64,000 nucleotides of DNA. It comes from Desulfurococcales archaeon. Lineage in GTDB: Archaea > Thermoproteota > Thermoprotei_A > Sulfolobales > Acidilobaceae. The position numbers were made by a program, and so were the translations under genes. Below are positions 1 to 8,654 of the stretch, in pieces. Location of the stretch: contig WAOT01000040.1 in assembly GCA_015521115.1 (NCBI GenBank), positions 17,441-81,440 on the forward strand, written 5' to 3'. The notes beneath the pieces were generated by a model. That model saw nothing but the letters and a program-made list of their open reading frames with translations. It had not been told where the DNA came from and did not search any database. The number at the start of each line of letters is the position of its first letter. Within the stretch, counting starts at the first letter, position 1.

Positions 1-1
1 G

Positions 2-3000
2 AATGTAACCGTCAACATTGGAAGCATAAACGAGACAATCAACATCTTTCCAAGCGTCGAGGTAGTGGGCTTCACGCAGAACGCGACCACAAACACCACC
101 GAGATCAACCCGAACGACTATGTAACCGTGCACGTATACAACTTCAACGGCTCCAACACAACCGCTACTACCGTAGACATGGTAGTATGCTTCTTCTCAT
201 ACGACAGGGGAGTCAGGATCGTAAACACTGCCCCAGTCACCGTATCGCTCGTACATGGAAACGCGACATTCACGGTCATGCTACCAGAGGGCCAGTACGG
301 TGGAGACCAGGTATGGCTCGCTGTAAGGGAGATCACCAGCTCAGGCATGTACAGGGGCCTGCCAGGCACCAACTCAACAGTACTACTCGGCCCATCACTC
401 TTCAGAGTACACCCATACCTTGACATAGCATTCGTGACAAATGACGGCAACTTCACGTCATTCTATGGAGAGTACAGGACTGCACCAGGAGACTATGTGC
501 TAGTGAAGGGACACGGATTCATAGCAGAGAACATTAGCGTCTACACGGTATCCAGCTCTACCAAAGTAGACGAGCTGATACCACTCCTAGACTCAGATGG
601 TGACAACGTGATTACAGTCAACTCTAAGGGGATGTTCTTCACAATACTCAAGATACCCGCAGACGCAGACATAACAGCCTCACCCTTCAAGTTCGTGGCG
701 GAGGGAGTACTCACTGACCACCCCAACAACTTCGGATTCAGCACTGACGCAACAACATTCACTTACGACCTAGCAGACAATGCCGTGGCCAAGGTCTTTG
801 TCAACCCGATGCCGATATGGAAATCTGGCTTCGACGCTAACAACACTGCAACATGGGATAGCACCTACGCATACGTCTACCAGGACACTGTATCCCCAGC
901 CTATCCACACGACGTACCATGGCTCGATCAGCTAACTGGAGAGTCCGAGTTCACAGTTGAGGTAATAGGAGTGAACTTCACTACAGCAGACATCGCACTA
1001 ACTAACTCACTCATACCCTACGCTCCAGTAACGGTCGTAGCAGGAGTGAGTATAACGAACGGCTACTACAAGAGCAACGTGTACGTCCCAATCGCGCCAT
1101 ACGGAGGCTACAACGTGACAGCCTTCGACAGCACGAACTATGCCGTTAACGTCAGCACATACAAGAAGATGGTGTTTGTCGAGCACACTGAGAGGATCAA
1201 ATACACAGCGGGCAGCACAACCCTCTACCTAACCAGCCTATACCTAGACACCGCCCAGGACATAATAGTAGAGGGCTACGGATGGCCGAGCAGCGGAACG
1301 GTCTCTTGGACATTCAGCAAGGTAGGCAGCCTAGTCACACCACTCGCTGGCACATTCACAACTTACCCGAACGGAACATTCAACGAGACCTTCATGGTGA
1401 GCTCATACCTAACAGACAACGGGCCTGGAGTGTACAAGCTAGAGCTAACATACAACAGCACCATAACAGCAGTATTCTACATCTACTACAAGACACTACC
1501 CAATGTGACTATAGAGGTGCACACAGGCACGCTCAAGCTAGTATACCCAGGTGATGTAGTAGACGTATACGTAGTCGTCTACCTAGGCAGCCAGCTAGCA
1601 AAGCCAAGCGACTTCAACTACATCCACGTATACATATCAGTCTACTACTACGACGGGTCAGCAGTGAACAAGCTAATAGACAACGATGAGGCCACCTACT
1701 CGGGCCACGAAGGAATATGGCACTACAGGTTCGCAGTACCTGTAACAGTTGAGGGTGACGACTTACTAGTCAAGGCCTACGTGAACGCCAGCATAACCAA
1801 CAATATAACGAACACCAGCGTCAAGAGGGAGGCAGTAGCGTTCACAAGCCTCACAGTCGACCACAGCATTCTAGCTCTATTCAACGCCACACTAGAGGCT
1901 ATCGAGAACAACTCAGAGATGCTGAACGAGACGATTAACACGTTCTACAACAACCTAATACATGCGATACAGAGCGGAGAGGCCAACCTAACAGACCTGA
2001 TCAACATGACTAGAACACTAATACTCAACGCAATAGAGAACAATGCGACCCAGATACTAGGCCTGATCCAGAACAAGTTCAACAGCCTCAACCTAACCAT
2101 TGAGGAGATAGACGGCAAGCTAATGGTAGTCAGCGACACCCTCAACGAGACCTACGCAGACGTGGGTGCCCTCATGGCCCTAGCCAACACGATCAACGCC
2201 AACATAACCCTGCTAACGACTGAGACCCTCTACCTCGAGGGCCTAATCAACGCCAGCACAAGCGAGGTGCTCAACAGCACAGGCCAGCTATACCTTGCTC
2301 TAACAATGTACGGTGACAACATACTCTACAACCAGTACCTGATACTAGTAGGCCTAAACGCCACCCTAGACAAGCTCGACGCACTACTGACAAAGGTCGA
2401 CAACAACACTGCTATACTACTCACAAAGCTAGGCCTAGTAGAGGCCAACCTAAGTGAGATGATAGACGAGCTCAACATGAGCATAACAGGCGCGATAGCC
2501 GACAGCACAGGAAACATACTATTCGTAATCAACACCAGCAAGGGCGAGATACTAGCGACAATCAACGCGACAGCTGATATGCTGGAGTACAACATAACCA
2601 TGGCTAAGAACGAAGTGATCAACAGCATACTAGCACTAGGCAGCTCCCTTAACACAACCGCAACACAGATACTAACAGACCTCGGAATCATAAAGGGCAA
2701 CCTCACCAAGCTAGACAAGATCATGGGCCTAATCAACGGCACCAAGTCAAGCCTAATGAACGAGATAAACGGAGCGGTGGACACCGTTAGCACGAAGATT
2801 GACAACGCACAGCTCAAGATAAACAACAACGTGAACAACACAGCCAACAAGGTAATCGGCGAGATAAACAAGCTCAACTCAACCCTCACGAACGCGACCA
2901 GCTCAATCACAGACCTGATAAACGGTAAGGCCAACGAGATAAGCGGAAAGATCAGCGACCTCCAGACAGCACTAAGCCAGAAGATAGACAGCAGCATCAG

Positions 3001-3136
3001 CAGTCTCAACCAGACCCTCTCTGAGAGCAACAACGCAGTAAAGAGCAGAGTAACCACGATGACAAGCCTTAGCACAGTTGTGCTGCTAGCAGCAATCATA
3101 GGTATTGGCTTCGCCCTCACCAGGAGGCCCACATAA
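2..3136 (+). CDS. S-layer-type surface protein, 5' truncated
   Basis: The frame is open from base 2, so the true N-terminus lies upstream and at least 1,040 residues are seen. The first ~600 are beta-rich with many Tyr, Val and Thr, like stacked Ig-like surface domains. From about residue 620 to 1,000 it is almost purely helical, with hydrophobics spaced 3-4 (heptad and some 4-4-3 hendecad runs), dense Asn/Asp and repeated N-x-S/T sequons. It ends with a ~20-residue membrane helix and a short basic tail (LTRRPT). This is the plan of a canopy on a membrane-anchored coiled-coil stalk, as in crenarchaeal S-layers and tetrabrachion. Function rests on architecture, not a recognised family. Its N-glycosylation would need an enzyme like that at 7123-8196. 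An inverted repeat follows the stop. Confidence 0.75.
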   Translation, partial: NVTVNIGSINETINIFPSVEVVGFTQNATTNTTEINPNDYVTVHVYNFNGSNTTATTVDMVVCFFSYDRGVRIVNTAPVTVSLVHGNATFTVMLPEGQYGGDQVWLAVREITSSGMYRGLPGTNSTVLLGPSLFRVHPYLDIAFVTNDGNFTSFYGEYRTAPGDYVLVKGHGFIAENISVYTVSSSTKVDELIPLLDSDGDNVITVNSKGMFFTILKIPADADITASPFKFVAEGVLTDHPNNFGFSTDATTFTYDLADNAVAKVFVNPMPIWKSGFDANNTATWDSTYAYVYQDTVSPAYPHDVPWLDQLTGESEFTVEVIGVNFTTADIALTNSLIPYAPVTVVAGVSITNGYYKSNVYVPIAPYGGYNVTAFDSTNYAVNVSTYKKMVFVEHTERIKYTAGSTTLYLTSLYLDTAQDIIVEGYGWPSSGTVSWTFSKVGSLVTPLAGTFTTYPNGTFNETFMVSSYLTDNGPGVYKLELTYNSTITAVFYIYYKTLPNVTIEVHTGTLKLVYPGDVVDVYVVVYLGSQLAKPSDFNYIHVYISVYYYDGSAVNKLIDNDEATYSGHEGIWHYRFAVPVTVEGDDLLVKAYVNASITNNITNTSVKREAVAFTSLTVDHSILALFNATLEAIENNSEMLNETINTFYNNLIHAIQSGEANLTDLINMTRTLILNAIENNATQILGLIQNKFNSLNLTIEEIDGKLMVVSDTLNETYADVGALMALANTINANITLLTTETLYLEGLINASTSEVLNSTGQLYLALTMYGDNILYNQYLILVGLNATLDKLDALLTKVDNNTAILLTKLGLVEANLSEMIDELNMSITGAIADSTGNILFVINTSKGEILATINATADMLEYNITMAKNEVINSILALGSSLNTTATQILTDLGIIKGNLTKLDKIMGLINGTKSSLMNEINGAVDTVSTKIDNAQLKINNNVNNTANKVIGEINKLNSTLTNATSSITDLINGKANEISGKISDLQTALSQKIDSSISSLNQTLSESNNAVKSRVTTMTSLSTVVLLAAIIGIGFALTRRPT

Positions 3137-3138
3137 CG

Positions 3139-3180
3139 GGGAAAAATATAGCATAAACTATAAAATTAAATATTTTTCCC
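3139..3180 (+). terminator. hairpin after the S-layer gene
   Basis: A perfect 11-bp inverted repeat (GGGAAAAATAT at 3139-3149, ATATTTTTCCC at 3170-3180) starts 3 bases after the stop codon. It encloses a 20-nt AT-rich loop and is followed by an AT-rich run. Position and shape suggest a transcription terminator or a 3'-end stabilising hairpin for a highly expressed gene. Confidence 0.5.
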
Positions 3181-3316
3181 TATATAATTAAATCCTCCTA
3201 TAAAGTCCTCCCAAGGAGTGTGCTTATAATTCTCGACTGTAACGTTTACAAGGCATAAAAGCCGACCCGTATAACTACACATATCCCCGGTCGAACCCGG
3301 CTAAGGGAGGACAATC

Positions 3317-4108
3317 ATGGTTGTTAGTGTCGACATTACAGGTATACTAGAAGAAAGGCTGAGAAGGCTAGTAGACCTAGGAATATATGCCTCGATCTCG
3401 GAAGCAGTAAGGGATGCTCTCAGACGTTTGATGGATGAGCTAGACCTGAAGAGAATATCCCTGCAAATGTATACTTCCAAGGAGGTCTCACTACACTACA
3501 CCTGCCACTTTGCAGGCTCCCCATGCAGAACAATAATAGACTACATGCTGAAGAACGGTGTAATGCCACTGCTTGGTGAGACCTCAAGCGAGCAGGAAGA
3601 GGTGGCACACACACGTTTTGTGTTAGATCCCTCAGCTATCTTCGTATCCTACAACTCGCTCCTAGTAGATGTTCTATCGAGGCTTGAGAGAGAAGGTTTC
3701 GAGTTCTATACTGTACCATCACTTATGAAGCAAGTAGAGTTGCTTGAAGCTTATGCAGTATATAGGAGGCTGACCGCTTCTCTCCTCAACATCCGCTCTC
3801 TAACTAGATGTGTCTCCACTAGGAGCCCTCATGTCTCAGAGGTCAAGAAGAGGCTAATCATATCTCCTCACGAGGAGGATACCTTAGAGGCCGCCTTATC
3901 GTGCGGTATACCTATAGTCTCATCAGATATCAGGATACGAAGGGTTCTTAAGAGCATCGGTATCCCGGTCTACTCTCTGCTATCTATATTTAGGGAGGCA
4001 ATTGAGAGGGGCCTAGTTGATGAGAGTGAGAGGGTGGAGATAATTCTCTCTCTCCGTGGAGTACCCATAGTCTTACCTCCCGAGTGGAAGCACCCCTCTA
4101 CAGGCTAG
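3317..4108 (+). CDS. ribbon-helix-helix / PIN-domain fusion protein
   Basis: 263 residues. Residues 1-45 form a CopG/VapB-like ribbon-helix-helix: a short strand (VVSVDIT), then two helices with SISEAVRDALRRL. Residues ~100-235 look like a PIN ribonuclease: VLDPSAI with D104, acidic E141/E144, D188 in EEDTLEAAL and D204 in IVSSDIRI, matching the usual four-acid set. The linker (50-95) carries C63 and C70. Antitoxin-type DNA-binding and toxin-type nuclease modules thus sit in one chain, suggesting a self-regulated nuclease or a domesticated toxin-antitoxin pair. ATG is preceded by AAGGGAGGACA. A TATA-like element near 3253-3261 and a CCGG-n6-CCGG motif at 3287-3300 could be promoter and operator. 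The vWA gene starts 9 bases downstream. Confidence 0.65.
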   Translation: MVVSVDITGILEERLRRLVDLGIYASISEAVRDALRRLMDELDLKRISLQMYTSKEVSLHYTCHFAGSPCRTIIDYMLKNGVMPLLGETSSEQEEVAHTRFVLDPSAIFVSYNSLLVDVLSRLEREGFEFYTVPSLMKQVELLEAYAVYRRLTASLLNIRSLTRCVSTRSPHVSEVKKRLIISPHEEDTLEAALSCGIPIVSSDIRIRRVLKSIGIPVYSLLSIFREAIERGLVDESERVEIILSLRGVPIVLPPEWKHPSTG

Positions 4109-4117
4109 GAGAGGTGG

Positions 4118-4669
4118 GTGGAAGTGCCTCTCATAGTTTATGCGCTAGACGTGTCAATAAGCATGGCAAAGAGCTACTCAGATATGACACCGTCAAAATT
4201 GGTGGCCTCAATAGACTCCCTACTAACAGCTGCCAAGAGGGCAGTAGAGAATGGGTGGAGGATAGGGTTAACACTGTTCGCCGGTTGGACTCTCCCGGTG
4301 ATCCCGCCCACATATAATTATAGGTCATTTCTCCGGGCCCTCAGACACGTCGATAAAGCGTACCTTGGTTCAGCCCCCGGCACCGCGATCGTTGAAAGCG
4401 TTAAGCTCATGAGGTTCCTGCCGGATCCAAGAAAAGAGGTCGTCCTCATAACAGACGGTGACTACAACGCGGGTGTCCCAGTAGGTCATGCAATAGCATT
4501 TGCGAAGTTGAACGGTGTAAACTTACATATCATACTTCTAGCACAGCCAGAGCATACCCCGATAATATCCGTATATGAAAAGTACAGAGAGGATGCAGAC
4601 TGGATCATAGTTTCCCGAAAGGCAGAGCTGGACGCAGCACTCCTATCCATGGTGGAGGGTGAAGGGTAG
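4118..4669 (+). CDS. von Willebrand factor A domain protein (intact MIDAS)
   Basis: 183 residues, essentially one vWA domain. The metal-ion-dependent adhesion site is complete: DVSISM near residue 10, a Thr in GSAPGTA and ITDGDYN. Such domains bind a partner protein through a bridging divalent metal. There is no signal peptide or membrane helix, so it is probably cytoplasmic. GTG at 4118 follows GGAGAGGTG; GTG at 4124 is possible. It lies between the RHH-PIN gene and a second vWA gene that it overlaps by 11 bases, so the three are probably co-transcribed. No MoxR-type AAA ATPase, the usual vWA partner, is adjacent. Target unknown. Confidence 0.7.
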   Translation: MEVPLIVYALDVSISMAKSYSDMTPSKLVASIDSLLTAAKRAVENGWRIGLTLFAGWTLPVIPPTYNYRSFLRALRHVDKAYLGSAPGTAIVESVKLMRFLPDPRKEVVLITDGDYNAGVPVGHAIAFAKLNGVNLHIILLAQPEHTPIISVYEKYREDADWIIVSRKAELDAALLSMVEGEG

Positions 4670-5207
4670 AGTGCTAGTAATCGGTTTGGACGTCTCAAAG
4701 AGTGCTTCACCATACCTGTCATGGCAGGTGGAGAGCACGAGATTCCTAGTAGAAAAATGCCTCACTAACTCCGAAGACAGAGAGTATTCCATACTCCTCT
4801 ATTCAGAGGTAGCATCGCCTCTCATCGAACCAACAACGGATAAGTCTAAGGCGGAGGAGGCACTATCACAAATCGAGCTAATAAAAGGCGTGCCAGAACC
4901 CATATGGGCGGTCAAAGAGGCCGTAGAGACGATATACTCGTATGGAATGGGTCTACCGGGTAGGAGCAAGATAATCCTGTTCTGGTCAATGGCTAAGAAA
5001 CCAAGATACCCGGTCTCCCTAATACCTGCGATGGTAGAAGCTGTTGGCGCGGAACTTGTAATCGTGTCACTACAGTATGCCCCGCCCAGATGGTCTAAAA
5101 CTCACCCGCTACCACAAGAGATCAGGCAGTCAATAGTTTATAGGAGGAGGCTCAAACCTGCAGATATCCCAAAGAGGGTGGGTTGTACTAGTAGACGTTC
5201 CCGCTAG
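4659..5207 (+). CDS. degenerate von Willebrand A-like protein
   Basis: 182 residues with a vWA-like fold. It opens with GLDVSKSASP, a DxSxS motif like its neighbour's, but the strand that should carry the TDG motif reads ILFWSMAKK and no clear MIDAS Thr is seen, so metal binding is probably reduced or lost. The C-terminus is basic (YRRRLKPADIPKR). The start overlaps the previous gene by 11 bases, pointing to translational coupling and perhaps a heterodimer of one active and one degenerate vWA subunit. GTG 4671 is an alternative start. Assignment is by motif and neighbourhood. Confidence 0.55.
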   Translation: MKGRVLVIGLDVSKSASPYLSWQVESTRFLVEKCLTNSEDREYSILLYSEVASPLIEPTTDKSKAEEALSQIELIKGVPEPIWAVKEAVETIYSYGMGLPGRSKIILFWSMAKKPRYPVSLIPAMVEAVGAELVIVSLQYAPPRWSKTHPLPQEIRQSIVYRRRLKPADIPKRVGCTSRRSR

Positions 5208-5269
5208 AGGGATATATTGTCCCTCTAAAAGCCCCACGGGTTTCAAGACCCATCGTGGAGGTGTGGGCA

Positions 5270-6148
5270 GTGCCTGGTAAGAAGAGATTCTGGTTTGGCC
5301 CAGCCGGGAAGCCGATATCTATGAAGAAGTCAGCCAAGATAGAACAGGCCCCCGCATTCCTCAGAGAGCTCGGCTTAGACGCTATGGAGTATGAGGCTGT
5401 AAGGGGGGTCAAGATTAGTGAGTCAAAGGCCAGGAGGCTGGGTGAGGAGGCCGAGAAACATGGCGTAGTCCTTAGCCTCCACGCACCATACTACATAAAC
5501 CTGGCCAGTACCGAGGAAGAGAAAAGGAAAGCAAGCATACGCCGAGTAATAGATAGTATGAAAGCAGCCGAGTGGATGGGAGCATACGCAGTCGTAGTCC
5601 ACACAGGATACTATAAAGGGTACAAAGACAGGAGAGAGGCGCTCCGCGTCGCAATAGAGTCCTACAAGGAAGCCCTTGAGGGTCTCCCCTCCTGGGTGAG
5701 AAAGCCCGACATTTCACCCGAGGTAATGGGGAGAAAGCAGGCTATCGGTGATATCGAGGAGGTCATAGAAATATGCAGGGAGCTGGGGAGCAGGTGCAGA
5801 CCAACCATCGACTGGGCGCATCTATATGCACGATATGAGGGTCAGAGGGTTACAAGTGTAGACGACGTGATATCAGTCATAGAGGCATTCGAGAAAGAGC
5901 TCGGATCCAGGGTACTCCGCCCGCTACACACTCACTTCTCAAAAATAGAGTATGGGCCGGGAGGAGAGAGGGAGCACCACATATTATCCGAGGAGGAGTA
6001 TGGCCCTGAGTGGGCGATCGTGTGTAAGGCGTATGTCGAGACCGGCATAGAGGCAGTAATAATAAGTGAGAGCCCAGTGCTCGAACAGGACGCCCTAGTT
6101 ATGAAGAAAAAGTGTAGTGAAATAGCGCCGGAGGCGGTCGGCCTCTAA
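5270..6148 (+). CDS. nfo: endonuclease IV (AP endonuclease)
   Basis: Class II AP endonuclease that cleaves 5' of abasic sites in base excision repair. It is a TIM barrel with the family's metal-binding segments in order: LSLHAPYYIN, VVVHTGYYKG, SPEVMGRK, TIDWAHLYAR, LHTHFSKIEYG and the terminal ISESP, which together supply the His, Glu and Asp ligands of the tri-zinc site. About 292 residues, normal for the family. I place the start at GTG 5270 because GGAGGTG (5257-5263) sits 6-7 bases upstream; an in-frame GTG at 5255 lacks an SD. It is the fourth same-strand gene after RHH-PIN and the vWA pair. Confidence 0.85.
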   Translation: MPGKKRFWFGPAGKPISMKKSAKIEQAPAFLRELGLDAMEYEAVRGVKISESKARRLGEEAEKHGVVLSLHAPYYINLASTEEEKRKASIRRVIDSMKAAEWMGAYAVVVHTGYYKGYKDRREALRVAIESYKEALEGLPSWVRKPDISPEVMGRKQAIGDIEEVIEICRELGSRCRPTIDWAHLYARYEGQRVTSVDDVISVIEAFEKELGSRVLRPLHTHFSKIEYGPGGEREHHILSEEEYGPEWAIVCKAYVETGIEAVIISESPVLEQDALVMKKKCSEIAPEAVGL

Positions 6149-6191
6149 CCCATATATATCCCAGCCCATGCCACGGGAGTGACAATGAGAG

Positions 6192-6527
6192 GTGAAGAAA
6201 GGGTTGGCGAAGATCAAGAAGATAATACTTGACGCAGCAGAGTTCCACCCACTCCATAAGGCGTGGCTTAATCTAGCTAAGAGAATAGCGGAGGAGCTAG
6301 GGGTAGAGCTGGAGGTCAAGAAGGAGGACTACCTGTTCGCGATAGAGCATGGTCAGACAGATGACCTTGGAATGGCCAGCCTCCCACAGCTATTCGCAGA
6401 GCTAGAGGATGGAAGAATAGTTCTACTCCTAGCAGAGTACCCATTCGACCCGAAGACCACCAAGCCGGATAAGGAGATGGCTTACGAGGCGGTCAAAAAG
6501 AAGATCGAGGAAATCCTATCCCAGTGA
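6192..6527 (+). CDS. small thioredoxin-fold-like protein of unknown function
   Basis: About 111 residues, unrecognised. The pattern (KKIILDAAE, a long helix, LEVKKEDYL, then LPQLFAELEDGRIVLLL) resembles a thioredoxin/glutaredoxin fold with a cis-Pro-like LPQLF, but there is no Cys, so it cannot be a redox enzyme. The sense AGAGGTGA is better spaced for TTG at 6204 (MAKIKKIIL) than for GTG 6192. The next gene follows after 6 bases, so the two are probably co-transcribed. The fold is inference. Confidence 0.6.
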   Translation: MKKGLAKIKKIILDAAEFHPLHKAWLNLAKRIAEELGVELEVKKEDYLFAIEHGQTDDLGMASLPQLFAELEDGRIVLLLAEYPFDPKTTKPDKEMAYEAVKKKIEEILSQ

Positions 6528-6533
6528 GTAAGG

Positions 6534-7142
6534 TTGAGGGAGGCATTCCTCCTATTTTTCGGGAAACCCCTAAACATTAGAGGCCGTCTGACCCTAAGAG
6601 GGTACGCTTCAAGGTACTCAAGGATAGACATACTAGCAAGGGCTGTTCAAACCGCTTCCTTCCTAAAGCTTAACGGGAGGATGAGGGTTGCGGGAGCATT
6701 CCCATTAGGTGAACCCGACCATTATCTCCTCCTTGTATACGAGATAGACGAGAACTGTAGACTCTATAACGAGAAGGAGATCGTCCACAAACTCCTCAGG
6801 GGGCTTATAAAACATGATCGAGATGGATGCGTGTGGACTGATACGGTAGAGCTTGAAGACACTCTAAACATAGTAGGGAGGAAGATGACCCCTGTGAGGC
6901 TCTCCGAGGAGGCCCGGGACATATCGGGGTCAAAACTCTACTTGCAAGCCCCTCTACTATGGGTTTTAGGGGCTAACGTAGACCCCCCTCCCAAAGTTGA
7001 TAAACTTTTAGAGGAGAGGAGAGCCCCACGCCTCTCCATCGGCCCTAAGAGTTACCTAGCGAGCCATGTGATAGCCTTTATCCTTTGGAGGAGGAACTTA
7101 ACGTATCAACTACGGAGCCCGGGTGGTGATATTGGACTATAG
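6534..7142 (+). CDS. TrmY-like SPOUT methyltransferase (DUF358)
   Basis: 202 residues resembling TrmY, which methylates N1 of pseudouridine 54 in the tRNA T-loop using SAM. Family-like features are the N-terminus MREAFLLFF, the helix RIDILARAVQTASFLKLN, and the C-terminal IGPKSYLASHVIAFILWRR where SPOUT proteins bind SAM in a knot. The TTG start has only a weak SD (GTAAGG). The end overlaps the next gene by 20 bases. Pus10, which makes Psi54, is encoded at 24238-25533, so both steps to m1Psi54 may be present. It is fairly divergent; another SPOUT target is possible. Confidence 0.6.
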   Translation: MREAFLLFFGKPLNIRGRLTLRGYASRYSRIDILARAVQTASFLKLNGRMRVAGAFPLGEPDHYLLLVYEIDENCRLYNEKEIVHKLLRGLIKHDRDGCVWTDTVELEDTLNIVGRKMTPVRLSEEARDISGSKLYLQAPLLWVLGANVDPPPKVDKLLEERRAPRLSIGPKSYLASHVIAFILWRRNLTYQLRSPGGDIGL

Positions 7143-8196
7143 CTACACGGACGTGATCATAGCTTCGACAATATCTGCAGCGATGACGTTAGGACTCGTT
7201 GGGGGATGGATTAGGACAGTGTTTAGAGACTTTGAAAGGCTGAAGAAGAGTAATGAAGACGACAGGCTTAAGGTTCTCATTAGACTAGCGATGGGCAGGG
7301 ACATGAACAAACCCCATAAGCCCCTAGCAGTCCGGTTCGGGGGCGTCTGGGTTCCGATAGCAATAGTTTTTGGCGTCCTGATACTGGAAGCGTACCACAT
7401 ATACGTTCTATCCACTCCCTACAGCCTCTCAGAGGTCATGGCCGTCTCGACCCTGCTCCTCCTGGGCGTCCTGGTAGGTCTTGTCGACGACCTAAGCGTA
7501 TGGAGGGGAGGTGTGAGCGTCCGGTATAGGGTGGCAGCCTCCTTCATAATAGCACTCCCACTCTCCGTGGTCAAGGCGGGCCAGAGCACCATGAGCATAC
7601 CTCTAATTGGAAAAGTAGACTTCGGGATCTTCTACTCCACACTCATCGTCCCAATAGGCGTAATGGGGGCCTCAAACGCATTCAACATCCTAGCCGGGTA
7701 CAACGGGCTGGAGGCTGGTATGGCCACAATAATACTTTCAGGGTATGCAGCATACGCACTGCACCACGGCCACGAGCTCGCCCTCAAGCTAAGTCTAATA
7801 TCAATTGCAGCTCTACTAGCCTTCTTGGTCTACAACTGGTATCCAGCAAAGACTTTCCCGGGAAATGGCTTCACATACGCTATAGGAAGCCTTCTCGCAG
7901 CTGTGGTAATAGTTGGAAACTTCGAGAAGTTCGGTGTAATGGTCTTCCCACTATACTTCCTAGAGCTCATACTCTTCCTGAGGGGGCTAAAGAACGGTAT
8001 ATACAAACAGAACTTCGGCATACCACAACCAGATGGTAGCCTCGAACTCCCCTACGATAAGATCTACAGTGTGACACACCTAGCTATATACACACTGAAA
8101 CGTCTCACCGGTAAGGCGACAGAAAAGGGGGTTGTAGCCCTCATCCTAGGAGTACAAGCCCTCATAACAGTCCTAGCCCTAATCGCTACATGGTGA
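7123..8196 (+). CDS. GlcNAc-1-phosphate transferase (MraY/GPT family)
   Basis: 357 residues with about ten membrane helices. It transfers a sugar-1-phosphate from a UDP-sugar to a polyprenyl (dolichyl) phosphate, the first step of lipid-linked oligosaccharide assembly for archaeal N-glycosylation. Diagnostic motifs: LVGLVDDLS with the catalytic Asp pair, NAFNILAGYNGLEAG, YPAKTFPGNGF, and a cytoplasmic loop with QPDG. An early loop carries the basic RDMNKPHKP motif. Archaea lack murein, so a GPT/AglH-like role fits better than MraY. The start overlaps the preceding methyltransferase by 20 bases. Its product would serve the many sequons of the surface proteins here. Confidence 0.8.
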   Translation: MVILDYSYTDVIIASTISAAMTLGLVGGWIRTVFRDFERLKKSNEDDRLKVLIRLAMGRDMNKPHKPLAVRFGGVWVPIAIVFGVLILEAYHIYVLSTPYSLSEVMAVSTLLLLGVLVGLVDDLSVWRGGVSVRYRVAASFIIALPLSVVKAGQSTMSIPLIGKVDFGIFYSTLIVPIGVMGASNAFNILAGYNGLEAGMATIILSGYAAYALHHGHELALKLSLISIAALLAFLVYNWYPAKTFPGNGFTYAIGSLLAAVVIVGNFEKFGVMVFPLYFLELILFLRGLKNGIYKQNFGIPQPDGSLELPYDKIYSVTHLAIYTLKRLTGKATEKGVVALILGVQALITVLALIATW

Positions 8197-8202
8197 GAGA
8201 AG

Positions 8203-8643
8203 GTGCAATGCAAGCCAGCCGTCGAAGTTCCCTTAAAAGTAATCTCTGGAGAAATCAAGAGAGTCATAGGCCCGTATGTTAGAGTAAGGGGCCATTACTA
8301 CCTCCAGCTAAACCTTAACATCCCCGACCCCGTATCAGCAAGGTGGGAGCTACACATTCTCACAGACCCAGAAAACCACATCAACGAGGAAGAGGGGGTG
8401 GCAGTAGTAGAGGGATACAAGTTCCTAGCAAAACACAAATGCCTTAGAAAGGTCATCCACCCCTTACCACCAGGCTTGAGAGGAAGCCTATTCTACAGGC
8501 CATGGGGGGTCGCAGGCGTGTGGGTTACACAGACCACAAAGGCACACCCCGAAGACCTAGAAGTATTAAGGGCTTATGGCATGGGGGGTGCCATAGCCCT
8601 CCTAAGAAGGTTAGCGGGAGAAGTTGAGATCATAGAAGTATGA
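8203..8643 (+). CDS. conserved hypothetical protein
   Basis: 146 residues, not recognised. It looks globular, alpha/beta and soluble, with no signal peptide or membrane helix. It is rich in Gly/Arg/Pro motifs (HPLPPGLRGSLFYRPWG) that may form a ligand or nucleic-acid surface, and has two Cys only. GTG 8203 lies 6 bases after the transferase stop with GAGAAGG as SD, and threonine synthase follows 11 bases downstream, so it belongs to a compact run on the plus strand. Confidence 0.55.
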   Translation: MQCKPAVEVPLKVISGEIKRVIGPYVRVRGHYYLQLNLNIPDPVSARWELHILTDPENHINEEEGVAVVEGYKFLAKHKCLRKVIHPLPPGLRGSLFYRPWGVAGVWVTQTTKAHPEDLEVLRAYGMGGAIALLRRLAGEVEIIEV

Positions 8644-8654
8644 GGTAGGGTAGG

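Noticed and set aside
2326..3132. 268-codon ORF antisense to the S-layer stalk
   Set aside because: It mirrors the repetitive codon use of the coiled-coil gene and has no protein-like features or SD.
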